Part shown: positions 61,390 to 61,591 of the stretch, in pieces
How positions within the stretch are numbered: position 1 is the first letter of the stretch
Layout of the letters: every line of letters begins with the position of its first letter
DNA from: Clostridia bacterium
Lineage (GTDB): Bacteria > Bacillota_A > Clostridia > Oscillospirales > CAG-272
Reading direction: 5' to 3'
DNA length: 61,591 bases
Assembly (NCBI GenBank): GCA_017462125.1
Contig: JAFTRQ010000077.1
Location: 1-61,591, forward strand
Made by a program: the position numbers and the translations under genes
The notes under the pieces: generated by a model
Seen by the model: only the letters and a program-made list of their open reading frames with translations
Told to the model about the DNA's origin: nothing
The model's database searches: none

Positions 61390-61591
61390 TTAAGCAGCCT
61401 CAGTCTCGGACTCAGCGGGAGCCTCGGTCTCGGATTCAGCGGGAGCCTCAGTCTCGGACTCAGCGGGAGCCTCGGTCTCGGACTCAGCAGGAGCCTCGGT
61501 CTCGGATTCAGCGGGAGCCTCAGTCTCGGACTCAGCGGGAGCCTCGGTCTCGGACTCAGCGGGAGCCTCGGTCTCGGACTCAGCGGGAGCC
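61390..61591 (-). CDS. C-terminal part of a protein with acidic eight-residue tandem repeats
   Basis: Cut by the right edge. The visible 66 codons end in a TAA at 61392-61390 and code for eight repeats of the unit APAESETE followed by two Ala. The repeats would form a flexible, strongly acidic tail. Nothing can be said about the rest of the protein; the two small membrane proteins in this window also end in Glu/Ala-rich tails, so it could be a related anchor protein, or an ordinary surface protein with a linker. Confidence 0.8.
   Translation of the reverse strand, partial: APAESETEAPAESETEAPAESETEAPAESETEAPAESETEAPAESETEAPAESETEAPAESETEAA
61397..61591. repeat. 24-bp direct tandem repeat, eight units
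   Basis: Eight units of GCCTCNGTCTCGGANTCAGC plus NGGA follow without interruption from 61397, with a partial ninth at the window edge. Substitutions occur at three positions only. Units 2-4 and 5-7 carry nearly the same pattern of variants, suggesting duplication of a 72-bp block. Confidence 0.92.

Noticed and set aside
61397..61591. CRISPR array at the right edge
   Set aside because: The 24-bp units are contiguous without spacers and keep an open frame; they are coding tandem repeats.

Overview
The window reads as a piece of chromosome from an endospore-forming member of the Clostridia (Firmicutes), most likely an uncultured gut or rumen lineage. The evidence is gene content and order: spo0A, scpA-scpB with ytfJ and a D,D-carboxypeptidase, lon-ysxC, infC-rpmI-rplT, dprA-topA-trmFO, plsX-rnc-smc-ftsY, and nadD-yqeK-rsfS. 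Promoters are SigA-like (TTGACA/17/TATAAT) and ribosome binding sites are AGGAGG-like. Several surface proteins carry Thr/Glu-rich linkers and C-terminal anchors. No tRNA, rRNA, CRISPR array or transposase was seen.

Layout. 1-3.3 kb: divergent metal-ion genes. A truncated P-type ATPase sits behind a yybP-ykoY (Mn2+) riboswitch, and a CNNM/CorC-type transporter sits behind a small acidic leader peptide and an intrinsic terminator. 3.3-5.8 kb: an unrecognised helical protein, asd, and two copies of a palindromic intergenic repeat. 6-9 kb: a transglutaminase/leucine-rich-repeat surface protein and a small membrane-anchored LRR protein coupled to an M32 carboxypeptidase. 10.7-12.8 kb: recA-recX. 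12.9-16.5 kb: a beta-helix surface protein and two tandem paralogous esterases. 16.8-21.2 kb: aroF-type DAHP synthase, then a leftward operon of two creatininase-family paralogues plus a GNAT-like acyltransferase, and a small membrane protein. 21.5-23.4 kb: prmC and ddl. 23.4-26.7 kb: an AT-rich block with a frameshifted secreted metalloprotease carrying ricin-like repeats and a lipoprotein. 26.7-29.5 kb: a GH106-like glycoside hydrolase.

29.6-42.3 kb is one long leftward run: GH3 beta-glucosidase; lon, ysxC, site-2 protease, scpA, scpB, DUF2953, ytfJ, D,D-carboxypeptidase, rluB-type pseudouridine synthase and a membrane protein; then spo0A behind its own control region. 42.3-61.3 kb is one long rightward run of informational genes: infC-rpmI-rplT; rlmB-type methyltransferase, dprA, topA, trmFO, plsX, rnc, a radical SAM protein, smc, ftsY; a small membrane protein, rdgB, yhbY, nadD, yqeK, rsfS. 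The window ends inside a leftward gene whose visible part is a 24-bp tandem repeat encoding an acidic eight-residue repeat.

The most interesting non-coding candidates are a free-standing structured RNA of about 115 nt between GH3 and infC (minus strand, about 42375-42491), the leader peptide in front of the CNNM transporter, the apparent AUA start codon of infC, tandem 0A-like boxes over the spo0A promoter, and a sequence shared by the promoters of the creatininase operon and the GH3 gene. The most interesting protein-level candidates are the creatininase/acyltransferase operon, a shared Gly-Cys C-terminal anchor signal, and a set of small membrane proteins with acidic tails.
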